Shown here piece by piece: positions 45,609-56,540 of a stretch of 64,000 nucleotides of DNA (position 1 is its first letter; each line of letters begins with the position of its first letter). The translations under genes were made by a program, and so were the position numbers. Below the pieces are notes generated by a model. It saw only the letters and a list, made by a program, of their open reading frames with translations, was not told where the DNA came from and made no database searches. The stretch spans positions 930,001 to 994,000 of the forward strand of contig JAZGUH010000564.1 of the NCBI GenBank assembly GCA_037893225.1, written 5' to 3'. Source of the stretch: Hippasteria phrygiana. Lineage: Eukaryota > Echinodermata > Asteroidea > Valvatida > Goniasteridae.

Positions 45609-46275
45609 CCTGCACCGCCCCCTCCCAGTTCTCTCTCAATTCTGGGAAAAGATCATAAAAATTAATCAAAAAACGCCTGTTTTCATTATCACCCTCATCC
45701 TCATCAGTTGAGGTGGCTTCATCGGCCCTAATGTCATCAGCCGCGGTGTCATCAGTCCTGGCCTCATTAACCGCGGCGTCATTGGCCATAGGGCCATCAT
45801 CCGCGGTGTCATTGGCCAGGACATCATCAACCACGGCGTCATAAATCAAGGCGTCATCCGCCATGGGATCATCGACCAGCGCAGCGACGTCATCTGTTAA
45901 GGCGTCCTCAGCTGTGGCTTCATCGGCCCTGATGTCATCAGCTGCGGTGTCATCAGTCCTGGCCACATCAACCGCGGCATCATTAGCCATTGGACCATCA
46001 GCCGCGGTGTCATTGGCCAGGACATCATCATCAACCGCAGCATCATCAATCAAGGCGTCATCCGCCACGGCCGAGTCATTCTCCGGAAAATCATAGAAGG
46101 CGATCATTTTTGCTCGCATTTTTCTTTTTGCCGCCTCCTTTGCCGCCTCCTTTGCCGCCTCCTTTGCCGCCTCCTTTGCCGCCTCCTTTGCCGCCTCCTT
46201 TGCCGCCTCCTTTGCCGCCTCCTTTGCCGCCTCCTTTGCCGCCTCCTTTGCCGCCTCCTTTGCCGCCTCCTTTGC
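45609..46275 (-). CDS. Ala/Lys/Glu-repeat and acidic exon of the BEN-like gene
   Basis: The exon begins after the acceptor TTTCTGCAG (46,284-46,276) with about twelve AKEAAKEAAKEA-type repeats (a charged single-helix segment), then KRKMRAKMIAFYDF. An acidic, Ala/Asp-rich region follows, holding two long near-copies about 204 bp apart (each with ADDIRADEAT), then RRFLINFYDLFPELRENW. A donor-like G|GTAAGG sits at 45,609. Using it would break the frame with the next exon, so either the true donor is elsewhere (for example a weak GCG|GTGCAG just upstream) or the G-rich repeat after it has slipped. It joins exon 2 in phase 0. Confidence 0.55.
46129..46275. repeat. 12-bp coding minisatellite, about 12 copies
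   Basis: TTTGCCGCCTCC repeats perfectly on the plus strand. Because the unit is a multiple of three, length changes keep frame and lengthen the KEAA helix. Confidence 0.95.
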
Positions 46276-46429
46276 CTGCAGAAACAGTAGAAAAGGTAAC
46301 ACTTACAAGGAACTTTTTGTTGTCAGTCCTTACAACCTTATGACATCATTACTATGTCATCATCTCATAAAGTCCAGGCAAAATAAGGTTTGACTTTTTT
46401 TCACCACAGTGCATTTTCATAAGGACCAT

Positions 46430-47690
46430 AGAATGACATGCTAAAAGTCCTAAAACAATAAAAGTGGTGGAATTATGCCTAATTTGCATAAATCGTAAAT
46501 ACCTGCTGTGTAATATATTTTTTTCCCATATTTGGGTATTTTTAAAAGAATTTGAAAATTTTATTTTGCTGATTCTACATTTGTACTTGCACATCCTTAT
46601 TTAAATAACATTTTCTAAAGCATAAGTAACAGAATAATTATGAGAACATAGTTATGATCAAAAATGGACACTATTATACCCTGAAGCTGTGCGCATTTAC
46701 CTTGTCTCCAGATATCAAATAGTCTTGCTAAACCTCAGTATTCATGAACTTCAAATTCACCAAGTTGCTTACTGGCAGAGTTACCGTATTAAAACCTTAT
46801 GGAAAATCATGTGAACAAGGAGAACATTGTGATATTTAGCCCAGCAAACAAAAAAGGGGAAAAACGATGTTTCCGTAAATTGGTCTAAAAGTAGGTGAAG
46901 GATTGGCTAACGTGGGATACTTGAACAAGTTCAAGTATTTTCCCCAAATTGTCAAAAATTGTTTTACATTGACATTATTTTAAGGAACAACAATCTTTTT
47001 TTTTTTTTGGGGTGGGGGGGGGTTTCCTTGAACTTGTTCAAGTCTCCCACGTTAGGCAACCCATCGCAGAATTGTTAGACCAATTTACGGACACCTCATT
47101 TTCACATTATTTCCCATTTATTGTTGTGAGGGTAACTGTGCCAGCAAGTAACTGTGAATTTGAAGCTCATTAACACGTTGACTGCCAGCCATAATCTATA
47201 GGGCGCCACCACATTGCCATTGTACAATCTGGACATACAGCGCATGCGCCATACTGATGATCTTTGCTTTCAAGCTGTCTCTATCGATCACAACCATTCC
47301 ATACATTGATGTACTCATACTGCCAGAAGCGTATTTGATGCGTCTTAGGTGATGACAGAGTATTCAATTACCATAACAATAGCGTTTGGTTCACTACGAG
47401 TAGGCCTATACTCGTAGTGGCGGAATCCGGTACACTCGTATTTGAGAAAAAGGTAAATGCGCACAACTTTAGAATATAATTGTAGTCATTTTGGATCTTT
47501 ATTATATCCTCATAATCATCCGGTGGTCTCTGATGCTTTAGACAATTTTATTTAAAGCAAGGACATGTAAGTAGAATCCCCAAAATATACTTTTCAATTT
47601 TTGGTAAAATATACCCAAATATGAGAATAAATACATTACACAGCATTAACAATGTATGCAAATTAGTGAAGTTTTTTGCTTGGACTAATA
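46430..47690. repeat. 1.2-kb inverted repeat (foldback) in an intron
   Basis: Complementary pairs nest around a centre near 46,980: GTTTCCGTAAATTGG (46,869) with CCAATTTACGGACAC (47,080); TTCAAATTCAC (46,750) with GTGAATTTGAA (47,154); GTGCGCATTTACC (46,689) with GGTAAATGCGCAC (47,452); CTGTGTAAT (46,506) with ATTACACAG (47,635). The shift in the sum of coordinates, from about 93,914 to 94,153, shows an extra 240 bp in the right arm (about 47,170-47,445). Confidence 0.85.
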
Positions 47691-47852
47691 ATCAGCCTGT
47701 GATGCAACTAATTCCTTGGACTTCGTAAGTTGCAAAATTCTCATTTTATTATTGTTTGACCTCCTGGTACCCATAGGAGGTCCTAAACAATGAAAACAAC
47801 TGAAATGTTTTACCATGATTCATCAAAAACACAACCACTGTCCTTAGATTTT

Positions 47853-48298
47853 AGTGACCGGCTCCAGAAAAAGGTGATATAAGTCGCGCTATGCATTTAC
47901 GTGTAAATGGCCCTTTCAAAATTGAGATGGTGAAATTTTTCGTTAAAATTCATTTTTTGTTTTTCGTCTTTAATGACATCTTAAATATCTAAAGTTTCAG
48001 GTTTGGTGCACAACAATGTTGATTTCAGTGAATAAAGTGAAAAAATTACCTTTTTAGAGTGCATTGTTCCATTGCATTGTATTAGAACTAGCTATTTCAA
48101 AGCCTGTTTTTTCTGTTGTGCAATTTGAACTTCATAGAACTAATCAATATGCAAAAGCGCGATATCTCCAGAACGGAAAGGGCTTTGGAACTCTATCATG
48201 TACCAAATGAAAGCCTACATTGTGGGCTTTCCAAACATAAATAAAACTAATTTTTCATATTTTGCGACATAATATACCTTTTTCCGGAGCGGGTCACT
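47853..48298. mobile_element. 446-bp TIR element in an intron
   Basis: Ends AGTGACCGGCTCCAGAAAAA and the complement of TTTTTCCGGAGCGGGTCACT are inverted for about 35 bp, continuing through GGTRWTAT and GTCGC. No coding content and no clear duplication. It lies in the intron just downstream of exon 2 of the BEN-like gene. Confidence 0.75.
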
Positions 48299-48377
48299 GT
48301 CCATTATTTCACAAGGCAAGAAAACAAGAGACGTAGTTAACCCTGCAGGGTTTTTGTAAATTAAGAGAATGTTTTAC

Positions 48378-48478
48378 CTTTTTCTCTCTTCGTAGCCTTT
48401 TCGTCGGTGGTGGAGACGCCTCAGCTTCTAGTTTATGGCCAAACTGCCTGTCTCGCTCGTTCAACAAGCATCTGTTAT
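48378..48478 (-). CDS. Exon 2 of the BEN-like gene (nuclear-localisation-like)
   Basis: This 101-bp exon has an acceptor TTTACCTAG before 48,478 and a donor AAG|GTAAAA after 48,378. With one base from exon 1 it encodes DNRCLLNERDRQFGHKLEAE and then SPPPTKRLRREKK, a strong basic nuclear-localisation-like stretch. Phases (1 in, 0 out) agree with exon 1 upstream and exon 3 downstream, which is the main evidence for the gene model. Confidence 0.65.
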
Positions 48479-48481
48479 CTA

Positions 48482-49014
48482 GGTAAATAAATTGTGTTTT
48501 ATTAATAAATTGCACATCTCAAATCCATATAGTCAAATTACTGAAAAGTCCATTCATGACAAGTAAATCATGAATAATTCAACACCGCAGAATATTCCAT
48601 TTATCTGTGTCAGTTCACCACTTTTTTTACCTGACCCTCACAGATTGAACCAATATTTGTGTAATGATTAGCCTATATGAGTTATTCTGGTGATTTGGTT
48701 TATTGCTACTGTATTTTTATAATCAAGTGAAAGCATCAAAATCAAATCCAATCAAATCAACCACCAGAACTGATTTTTTGTGTAAATTAAGATACAGGTC
48801 AATGAAATTTGGACAAACGAGCATGCACTCAAACTACCTTTGACCTTGAATTGCAAATTAACCCACATACTTATCACAGCCTATCAAAAACTCTAAACAC
48901 CAACTCCCACACTTTGTGTCTGTTTCAATCTGTCACTTTATAGGTTTTGATCTCTAGCATAGCTGGGTCCAGTTTGGCCCTGAAAACAGGAGGGTTTCAA
49001 TACACTTTAAAATT
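48482..49014. other. Intron sequence, nothing recognised
   Basis: AT-rich intronic sequence between the first exons of the BEN-like gene. Confidence 0.4.
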
Positions 49015-49935
49015 TGCTTTTTTCTGTGTTATTTTTTGATATAAGCAACAATCTTTAAGGTTTTGTGATTGGAGCTATATTGAGTCTCTGCGTGCACGTA
49101 TACTTTTATGTAATAAGGTTGAAGTTTGGAAACGTTTTCACGGTTAACCGACCGTTTAAACGGTTAGACGAATGTATTTTTCCGCTCCGGTTAACCGTAA
49201 TAAATTTTTTTTAAATCGACCTTTAGTTTTTGGGAGCAGAGAATATACGAAGAAAACAAATCAAGTTGCGGGCCACAAAACAAACAAAATCTTTTGAAGA
49301 TTCGACTGAGGACACGAATGGAAGTCACCACGACATCGTGAGATCGGGGCTCGCCGGGATCGGGCTCGCCGGGATGAGCTTTGCCGGGATCGGGCTTTGC
49401 CGGGATCGGGCTCGCCGGGATCGGGCTCGCCGGGATCGGGCTCGCCGGGATCGGGCTCGCCGGGATCGGGCTCGCCGGGATCGGGCTCGCCGGGATCGGG
49501 CTCGCCGGGATCGGGCTCGCCGGGATCGGGCTCGCCGGGATCGGGCTCGCCGGGATCGGGCTCGCCGGGATCGGGCTCGCCGGGATCGGGCTCGCCGGGA
49601 TCGGGCTCGCCGGGATCGGGCTCGCCGGGATCGGGCTCGCCGGGATCGGGCTCGCCGGGATCGGGCTCGCCGGGATCGGGCTCGCCGGGATTGACCTCCG
49701 GTCCGCTGTGATATTAAGCTTGGATCCGCCCACCGAGATTACGTGTTAATAAAATCGGGTTATGAACCAACTTCCCCAGACACCAACAAATATCGGTTAT
49801 GGTTAACCGTAACCGCAAAACATAAGGTTACACAGATAATTTAAAAACCGGAAACTTGTAGCCTTAGTGCATAAACTTAAAATCTTAAAAAGCACCTATT
49901 ACAAAATCTCCAAGATTGTTGCTTACAATATACAT
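49015..49935. mobile_element. Inverted-repeat element enclosing a minisatellite
   Basis: TAAGCAACAATCTTTAAGG near 49,041 pairs with the complement of CTCCAAGATTGTTGCTTA near 49,908, and further in GGTTAACCG strings flank the core on both sides (about 49,143-49,197 and 49,795-49,815). The outer arms are diverged over about 120 bp. Inside sits the 15-bp array. It looks like an old non-autonomous TIR element; GGTTAACCG-rich ends occur in some hAT-like elements but I cannot assign it. Confidence 0.6.
49349..49690. repeat. 15-bp G-rich minisatellite, about 22 copies
   Basis: CTCGCCGGGATCGGG repeats almost perfectly; the first few copies carry variants (GCTTTGCC). Any four successive GGG runs, spaced by ATC and CTCGCC, satisfy the simple G-quadruplex pattern. 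All frames on both strands stay open through it because 15 is a multiple of three; the resulting GIGLA, GSPGS, RRDRA and IPASP repeats are not genes. Confidence 0.97.
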
Positions 49936-50538
49936 TTATTGAAGGTCAAAAGCCATTTGTTTTACATATCTGCGCTTCATGCTGTGATACAGGTTTTAGA
50001 ATGAAATGGAGGCCATTTGAAGAGATTTAAAACTTAGCTTTGTAGGTGCTATACTTTGAAGAGAAAGAATTTCATATTTGGAGGTCAGTTAAATAGACCC
50101 AAGTTCATGGACAAACATTTCTAAAAATGACAAGCCGAATTACAGTCTCGATCAGTGATCCGGCCGTTGGTTCACAATCAGACCTCAACTCAAGTAATTC
50201 ATGGAGCAAACAAGCAGCTGGATCACTTATCGCAACCTGCATCTGTGTGAAACAAACAGGCCCATTGGCTAATCATCACACCAAATATCGTTTTAATCTA
50301 TGAGGGTCTGGGAAAAAAAATCGTGTTGACTGACATCACAGGTTGGTTACTTGGGTGTGCATCTTGAAATTCTATGCAAAAACATTGCTGCAGCAATCAA
50401 AAAAACTTTCAACATTTAACACATTGGTACAGAATTTACCTTATAATTGAATTTTTTTTTTTTTTTTTTTAAATCACTGTAAAAATGTTAATCATTTGTA
50501 TACGACAAGAATTTTAACAAGACTAACTGTTTGCTTAC
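49936..50538. other. Intron 1 of the BEN-like gene
   Basis: A poly(T) run at 50,453-50,470 is the only notable feature. Confidence 0.4.
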
Positions 50539-50821
50539 CCGACAGGCCAAGAACTCTCGCTGATAGCATTTCACCTTGCCAGTTGATGGTGACATTATCC
50601 CCCTCTTTTAACTGGTTCAGGGGAACCGTGGCCTTCAAAATCTGGGTTTTGACAATTGCAGTTTTCTGATCGATGTCAAAAACTACAAATGCCTCCCTGT
50701 CACGGTTGTTTAAACACGGCTGGAAGTTGTTTAAACACGGTGCAGCATAACCAGCTGTTCTCAGCCAATACGCAACAGGGAGAGCGTAGTAGGTGCGCGC
50801 ACAAGATGTACTGAACTTCAT
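50539..50821 (-). CDS. Exon 1 of the BEN-like gene
   Basis: The conserved part reads NRDREAFVVFDIDQKTAIVK, then LKEGDNVTINWQGEMLSARV and LGLS, up to the donor CGG|GTAAGC at 50,539. It is a small beta-rich module of the type found at the N-terminus of many invertebrate BEN-domain-like predicted proteins. The start used is the ATG at 50,821 (MKFSTSC...). An upstream in-frame ATG at 50,881 and a start nearer the conserved part are both possible, because 50,700-50,735 contains a duplicated CGTGTTTAAACAAC that lengthens the N-terminus and looks untranslated. The exon ends in phase 1, matching exon 2. Confidence 0.6.
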
Positions 50822-51042
50822 AATGAAAGACAATGCTAATGCACGCGTATAAAACGCTGCATCTCGTGCGTACGCGCGCACGCGACAGACAGGCGCGGAA
50901 CGCCTTCACGCACTCACAAGGCCGATATGTACGCATGTGTTTTTTACTGAGCAAATGGTAGAAAAAGTGGGGTGAAAAAGCTTCGCATTTTGTTCTTTTT
51001 ACGGGAGGTTTTTGCATTTTTCGTATGAAGGCATTTTTTAAT

Positions 51043-51175
51043 GGGGATAAAAATGTGATGACCCGGTCTTTACCAGTCAATAATAACCTCGAAGGGTCGT
51101 GACCGCTGTACCATTGGTCACGCCCCTTCTCGGTTATTGTCATGGTAAAGGCCAGGTCATCATACTTTTATCCCC
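51043..51175. repeat. 133-bp palindromic MITE near the BEN-like promoter
   Basis: GGGGATAAAAATGTGATGAC at the left pairs with GTCATCATACTTTTATCCCC-like sequence at the right, with GGGTCGTGACC and GGTCACGCCCC in the middle. It lies about 220 bp upstream of the exon 1 ATG, so it could alter its regulation. Confidence 0.8.
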
Positions 51176-51185
51176 TTATTATTTG

Positions 51186-51275
51186 CTTTTCCGAAATTTT
51201 TCGGAAAAGCCTCTGTTTTTGTTCCGATTTTTGGCTTTTCCGAAAAATTTCGGAAAAGCCTTTGTTTTTGTTCTG
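51186..51275. repeat. Two TTTTCCGAAA hairpins
   Basis: GCTTTTCCGAAATTTTTCGG and a second similar inverted repeat are each followed by C(T/C)TTGTTTTTGTTC or CTCTGTTTTTGTTC. The same unit occurs at 53,466-53,560. These hairpins seem to be variants of the hairpin in the CTAG-ending motif. Confidence 0.7.
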
Positions 51276-51430
51276 TTGAGGGCAGCAGACAACCTTAGCG
51301 GTTGCAGAATTTCCAAGAATGAGGTGGAATTTAGATATTCTGCTAAAGTGTCTGAGCTGGAAATGTGTATAGCGCCATCTCGTGACTATGATTTCAGACA
51401 ATTCCAACGTGATTAATGGTGCATTTTTTA

Positions 51431-52010
51431 AGGCCTACATCTACAGAATTACAGGTCCGATTGGGCTGAATTTCGGTATGTGCAAAGACCATGATGTGTT
51501 ACACAGGAAAATTAAACTTACGTAATGACATCAGCGCGTGCCATATGACGTCACATTAAAGGTGCAATTTTCTAAGGCCTACATCTTTAGAACTACAGGT
51601 CCGATTGGGTTAAATCTCGGGATGTGCCCAGACCATCATGTGTTACACAGACAAATTAAACTGACGTAATGACATCAGTACGTGCCATATAACGTCACAT
51701 TAAAGGTGCAATTTTCTAAAGCCCACATCTAGCGAACTATACCGATTGGATTGAATTTCGGGATGCGCCTAGACCATCATGTGTGATAGATGAACTGACG
51801 TAATGATGACGTCATCCCGTGCCATACGACGTCACATTTAAGGTGCATTTTCTAAGGCCTACATCTTCAGAACTACAGGTCCGATTAAGCTGAATCTCGG
51901 TATGTGCTCAGACCATCATGTGTGATAGATGGAAATTGAACTGACGAAATGATGACGTCATCACGTGTCATATGACGTCACATTAAACTCGGATTTTTCT
52001 AAGGCCTAAA
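51431..52010. repeat. ~144-bp tandem repeat, five copies
   Basis: AAGGCCTACATCT or a close variant starts units near 51,431, 51,575, 51,720, 51,855 and 52,000. Each unit ends with one or two TGACGTCA strings and contains CCGATTGGG and GACCATCATGTGT. It appears to be one module of the larger TGACGTCA repeat, expanded in tandem. Confidence 0.85.
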
Positions 52011-52145
52011 TCTACAGACATACAGCTTCGATTGGGTTAAATATCGGGATGTGGCCACACTTTCACCTGAGCCATATTTACTTGTATGTGTGCTAGTATA
52101 TATAGATTTATACGATGCACATCATAAACACCCTTGAGGAGCAGC

Positions 52146-52176
52146 TTTTTTCGTCATATTGACGAAAAACCTCTAG
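52146..52176 (+). repeat. Helitron-like 3' terminus: hairpin plus CTAG
   Basis: TTTTTCGTCATATTGACGAA closes into a hairpin, and CTAG follows at 52,173-52,176 with a T-rich flank. The spacing matches the copies at 37,607 and 60,609. Confidence 0.45.
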
Positions 52177-52179
52177 TTT

Positions 52180-53100
52180 TGTTTTCTTCTTCTTCCGCTT
52201 CTTCTTGTTCTTCTATCAAAAATGCCATAGACAATGCACACGTTTCATTCTGGGGGTCACTTTTGCCAGTAAACAGACTTCAATCTTAATGAGAGTTTGC
52301 ATAGACTGAGACCCTGTACTGAACTCGTGCATATTACTATGACGTCATGGTGACGTCATCATGTATCAAATTACAAGCAATTAAAGATTTAATAGATTTA
52401 ATCTTTGAAAATCAATATAAAATCGACCGTGAGAGACCTGAACTTGACTTTTGTAAGAATTGATAGTATAATTTAAGATCTTCATTTTATCTCGTGTGCG
52501 TAAAATCACGTGACCCTTCCTTCCGGTCCAAACCGGAAGTGCCCTGTAATTTGAAAGTGGAAAAAGATATGAACTTGCTTTCAACGATGTTAGTCTCTGC
52601 CCAGGTTGCACTTCACAAAAAAGTTATTTGTGACGTTATAAAATGTTCGAGCGCCCTCTAGCGGCAGGTTGAAAAATGTTTAAAATGAATAATTAGTTGA
52701 TGTCTGTGGCGAAGTTTGCTGAAATCACTTTATAATTGATGTATGTAATCGGCTTCATGCTAAGAACAAGTTGAGGGAGAGAAAGATTGATGACGTCACC
52801 AGACCGGAAGTTGCAATGAAAAGACCTTTAAACCTTAAAAAATTGCTGAAAAATCAACCGCGAGAGATATAATCCAGATATTTGTTTCAGACAGCATAGT
52901 TAACATAGCTCTCGAGCTTTCTGATAATGACGCCACGATGACGTCATCAAATATTGGATTACAAACAATCAAAGATTTCTAGATTTAATCTTTGAAAATC
53001 AATATAAAATCAATCGAGAGAGATCTGATTTTGCTTTTTTTAGGAGCTGATAGAATAATCCAGGGTCTTCATTTTTGAGAAACCGGAAGTAGTTTTTGAA
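52180..53100 (+). repeat. ACCGGAAGT-module repeat
   Basis: After a TTCTTCTTC start and the shared GCCATAGACAATGCACACG and CTTAATGAGAGTTTGCATAG blocks come AATCTTTGAAAATCAATATA, ACCGGAAGTGCC, GCGCCCTCTAGCGG and CACCAGACCGGAAGTTGC. It is closely related to 60,660-61,990 and, inverted, to 28,400-29,440. Confidence 0.8.
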
Positions 53101-54480
53101 TCTTGGAGCCATATCTCGACAACAGAACATGCTAATTTCGAAATTCTTGTAATAGGTTTGTTAGCTCATAGATACTACATACAAATGTGAAAAATTTGTG
53201 AAGTCATGATGACGTCATCAAAAATGTGCTTTTTTGAAACACATATAAGGGTAGGTCCGATCGTCACAAAAATTAGTGGGTAGGCAGATATTGTCACTAA
53301 CATGCCAAATCCGAAGTGACATCATGATGACGTCATCGGCTGATTTTCTATGATTTTTAAAATGTTATTAATTTTCTTCTACACTCAAAAAGGCTTAGAC
53401 GCATATAAAAACAACTCGGAAAAGCCATATGATCTGTTTATCAAACAGACATATAGCTCTCGTTAGCTTTTCCGCATACCTGCGGAAAAGGTATTGTTTT
53501 CGTTGCGGTTTTTGTGGGTTTTCCGAAATTTTTCGGAAAACCCTTTGTTTTTGTTCTGATTTTTTTTTTTCTTCTCCTTGTTCTTCTATCAAAAATGCCA
53601 TAGACAAAGCACACGTTTTATTCTCGCCGCCACTTTTGCCATTAAACAAACTTTAATCTTAATGAGAGTTTGCATAGACTTGGACCCTGTACCGAACTCG
53701 TGCATATTACTCTGACGTCATGATGACGTCATCACGTGGCACGTGACGTCATCTCAAAAGTGCGTTTTTGAAGGGCCTATATCTAGAGAACCCTACGTCC
53801 GATTCAGCTCAAACTTGGTTTGTTGGTGGACCGGCTTGTGTTATAGATGAAAATCGACGTGACGTCATGATGACGTCATCGTACGATTTTGCAGTAATTT
53901 TTAAAGTTTTAAACCCTTAAGCCATATCTCATCAACTGAACGTGCTAATTTCGAAATTCTTTTTGTAATAGGTTCGTTAGATCATAGATACTTACATATA
54001 AATGTGAAAAATGTATGACGTCATCATGACGTCATCAAAAATGTGCTTTTTTGAAATACATATAAGGGTAGGTCCGATCGTCACAAAAATGGGTGGGTAG
54101 GCAGATATGGTCACTAGCATGCATAATCCGAAGTGACGTCATGATGACGTCATCCGCTGATTTTCTATGATTTTTTTAATGTTTCAAATTTCATTATACA
54201 CTCAAAAACTTACACTGTCATTGATCAGATTGACTACAAACTCGATCCAGGCCAAGACCACGTTGCAAATGTTTGCTTTGACAAGTACAGTTGTGATGAC
54301 GTCATCGTGGGTCACGTGACGTCATCTTAAAGGTGCACACTTTAAGGTCCTATATCTAGAGAACCGTAAGTCCGATTGGGTGCAGTCTTAATGCTGATGT
54401 GCCAGGATTTGTTACAGATAAAAAAATTGATGTGACGTCACGATGACGTCATTATGACGTCATCTAGAGGTCATTAAATT
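53101..54480 (+). repeat. TGACGTCA-module repeats
   Basis: Repeated modules are separated by GTGACGTCATGATGACGTCA pairs (for example near 53,713, 53,859, 54,131 and 54,432). A second CTCTCG-ending hairpin (53,426-53,462) and a TTCTTCTCC start (53,565) mark a boundary between two units. Other marker blocks are TATCTAGAGAACCCTACGTC, AAGCCATATCTCATCAACTG and CGATCGTCACAAAAAT. Confidence 0.85.
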
Positions 54481-54879
54481 CAAGTCAAAATTTGGTATAT
54501 TTAGCAATCTCTTATGACAAAAACCTCCAGAAGTTTTATACACTGTATTTTTGTGTACCTAATTCCAAGTTCCCATGATCATAGCTCACTTCAGCGTCAA
54601 AATATACCCATTTCAATATTTAGCCCCAAAACAATATGATAACAAAGGAATTCTGGGAAGGCAGTGTAACCATGGGTGTCGCGTTGCACGTTCTTAATTT
54701 ATCCTACAATCCAACGTAAACTTGTGTGTGGAGTTGCGCTGTACGAGCGAAATCATATAGCAGTGCATGTTTGGCGTAAACCTGTGTGTTGTTGCGGTGC
54801 TTTTTGGAACTGTGCTTTGTATACGGAGCTAGCTTTGAGCGCCAAGGGATACCATTTCCTTGCACTATGATTATACAAT
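54481..54879. other. No gene recognised
   Basis: The short frame starting 54,676 has no recognisable domain. Confidence 0.35.
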
Positions 54880-55090
54880 GGCGTACGGACTGCATGGATT
54901 TTCCTCGATGTGCCTCTCGGAATTGAACGGTAAATTTCACTTTTTATCCGGATGGTAGGTGAACCTTAGTACCTCTATCTTAATCATGGAACTCCACTTG
55001 TTCCTCAAGTGGCGTATCTAGTATTTTGGTGGTCGTTTTAATGGTGAAATCCGATGTTTTGTTGGGTCTTCGGACGTACTTAATTAATGA
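54880..55090. repeat. Paralogue of the repeat split by the THAP element
   Basis: This segment matches 33,130-33,230 joined to 35,338-35,440 and therefore shows the empty insertion site of the 33,232-35,337 element near position 54,985. Confidence 0.65.
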
Positions 55091-55899
55091 ATAGGAAAAC
55101 GCCGCACACGTACTTAGACACTACTATTGCTAGATCATGTATACAAACCAATGCTGAGGGCAGCAGGCCTGGCAACCTTGTTTCAAAACCGCGGTTCAAA
55201 AACTTCCTCAACTCCAACACTTCGTACACTTTTTCTACACAGGGCTTTTGGTGCAAGTGTCCAAATTTGCGCTCGAGTGACCATAACGTGCTTTAAGATT
55301 GCGGAAATACTGTATACATTTGTTAATATTACACGTGAATGTTCTTATCATCACTTCCTTTGCTGTGAACGCGAGATAAAGAACATTTTAGCACGGAGTT
55401 TCAGCGATGTCACGCATAGAAAACCACATTCAGCTCAGGTAAGCATGTAGAAAAAATAATATTTCAGTTATAAGACCACAATCTCAAAAAGGTTTTCGCA
55501 CTGTGCATATAACGTCGCATCATTTGAACTCACACGTTGTCAGCATATTTTATTTCTTTGTGCGTGTGCAATACACATATTGTACGTAAAGAGTTTGATG
55601 TTTGAAATAGAAACTTGGAAATAATTTACCACAATACCCCCATTAAAATCAGTCAGGAATAGCAAAATCTTGGAAAATAACAACCCCCCCCCCCCCCTTG
55701 ATAAAGGTGTCTAAACATACAACCTGTTATTTCAAGATTCATGTCAGCAAAATTAGTGAAAACTAATGAGGCAGAAATAAACAATGCCAAGAGCATCTAA
55801 TTTCACAGAAAACAAAAGCCTTCTTCCCTTGTATTGCACAAACAATTCCCAATTAGTCTCAAAATTAAAGGTTGTGCCAAGTTTTTACACAAATGGAGA
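55091..55899. other. No gene recognised
   Basis: Overlapping frames at 55,087-55,450 show no domain. A C-run occurs at 55,684-55,698. Confidence 0.35.
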
Positions 55900-55997
55900 A
55901 ATACTTAAGAGAGGGCGCTAGACTGACCTAACGGTCTTAAACTGCACGAGTGCAGTTCGGGACCGTTAGGTTAGTCGAGCGCCCTCTTTTGAGTATT
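55900..55997. repeat. 98-bp near-perfect hairpin (palindromic MITE)
   Basis: GAGAGGGCGCTAGACTGACC at the left pairs with GGTTAGTCGAGCGCCCTCTT at the right; the arms also include ACCTAACGGTC/GACCGTTAGGT and CTGCAC/GTGCAG with a tiny loop, and extend outward to AATACT/AGTATT. It is a compact foldback element or a hairpin-forming site. Confidence 0.9.
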
Positions 55998-56540
55998 TTT
56001 GAGGCTGTTGAGGACAGTACATGGAATGAGACGTGATGCGATAATAAGAAAATTAATTTACTGATCGGGTAGCAAGCCGTACATTTTATATATATTGCTG
56101 ATCTTCATCTCGGGCTCCGCAAGTGTCGATAATAGCCTCATCATATTGTGGAATTAAAAATTATTGAGAATTTCATTCAATCATTTGTATTTTGTTGCTA
56201 TGTTGGACTACATGTTCCCCTTGCCAAACAAATCTAACAAAAGTTGATGTATTTTTCTGTTGAAACAAATATGTAACATTTTTGTTCTTCTCTCAAATGG
56301 TGTCTAAAGCCCTGATGATAAATATTGTGATAAATGTCAGACTTTCATAAAAGTAAAGATGATGGTCATAACCAATAACGAAATTGAATCAATTCAGTAA
56401 GCAAAATAAAATATTTACCCAGCATCATTCACTCAGTTAAAATATTTGGAGAAGGGAAGCATACCTTTGTGTCTATTTGTGCCTATTGTGAAACTTGGGG
56501 TCTGAATCAATTCCTTTTGCAATAGCTTTAGTATGGCGTA
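55998..56540. other. No gene recognised
   Basis: I see nothing supported here. Confidence 0.35.

Noticed and set aside
45863..46343. Plus-strand Ser/Ala-rich and Pro/Leu-rich frames
   Set aside because: They are antisense readings of the minus-strand KEAA and acidic repeats; the minus strand has matching splice sites and phases.
49191..49749. Long frames on both strands reading GIGLA, GSPGS, RRDRA and IPASP repeats
   Set aside because: They are artefacts of a 15-bp tandem repeat without stop codons in any frame.
43653..50821. One complete autonomous Harbinger element covering both convergent genes
   Set aside because: I could not find the right terminus, and the DDE exons of the transposase are missing; kept only as a hypothesis.
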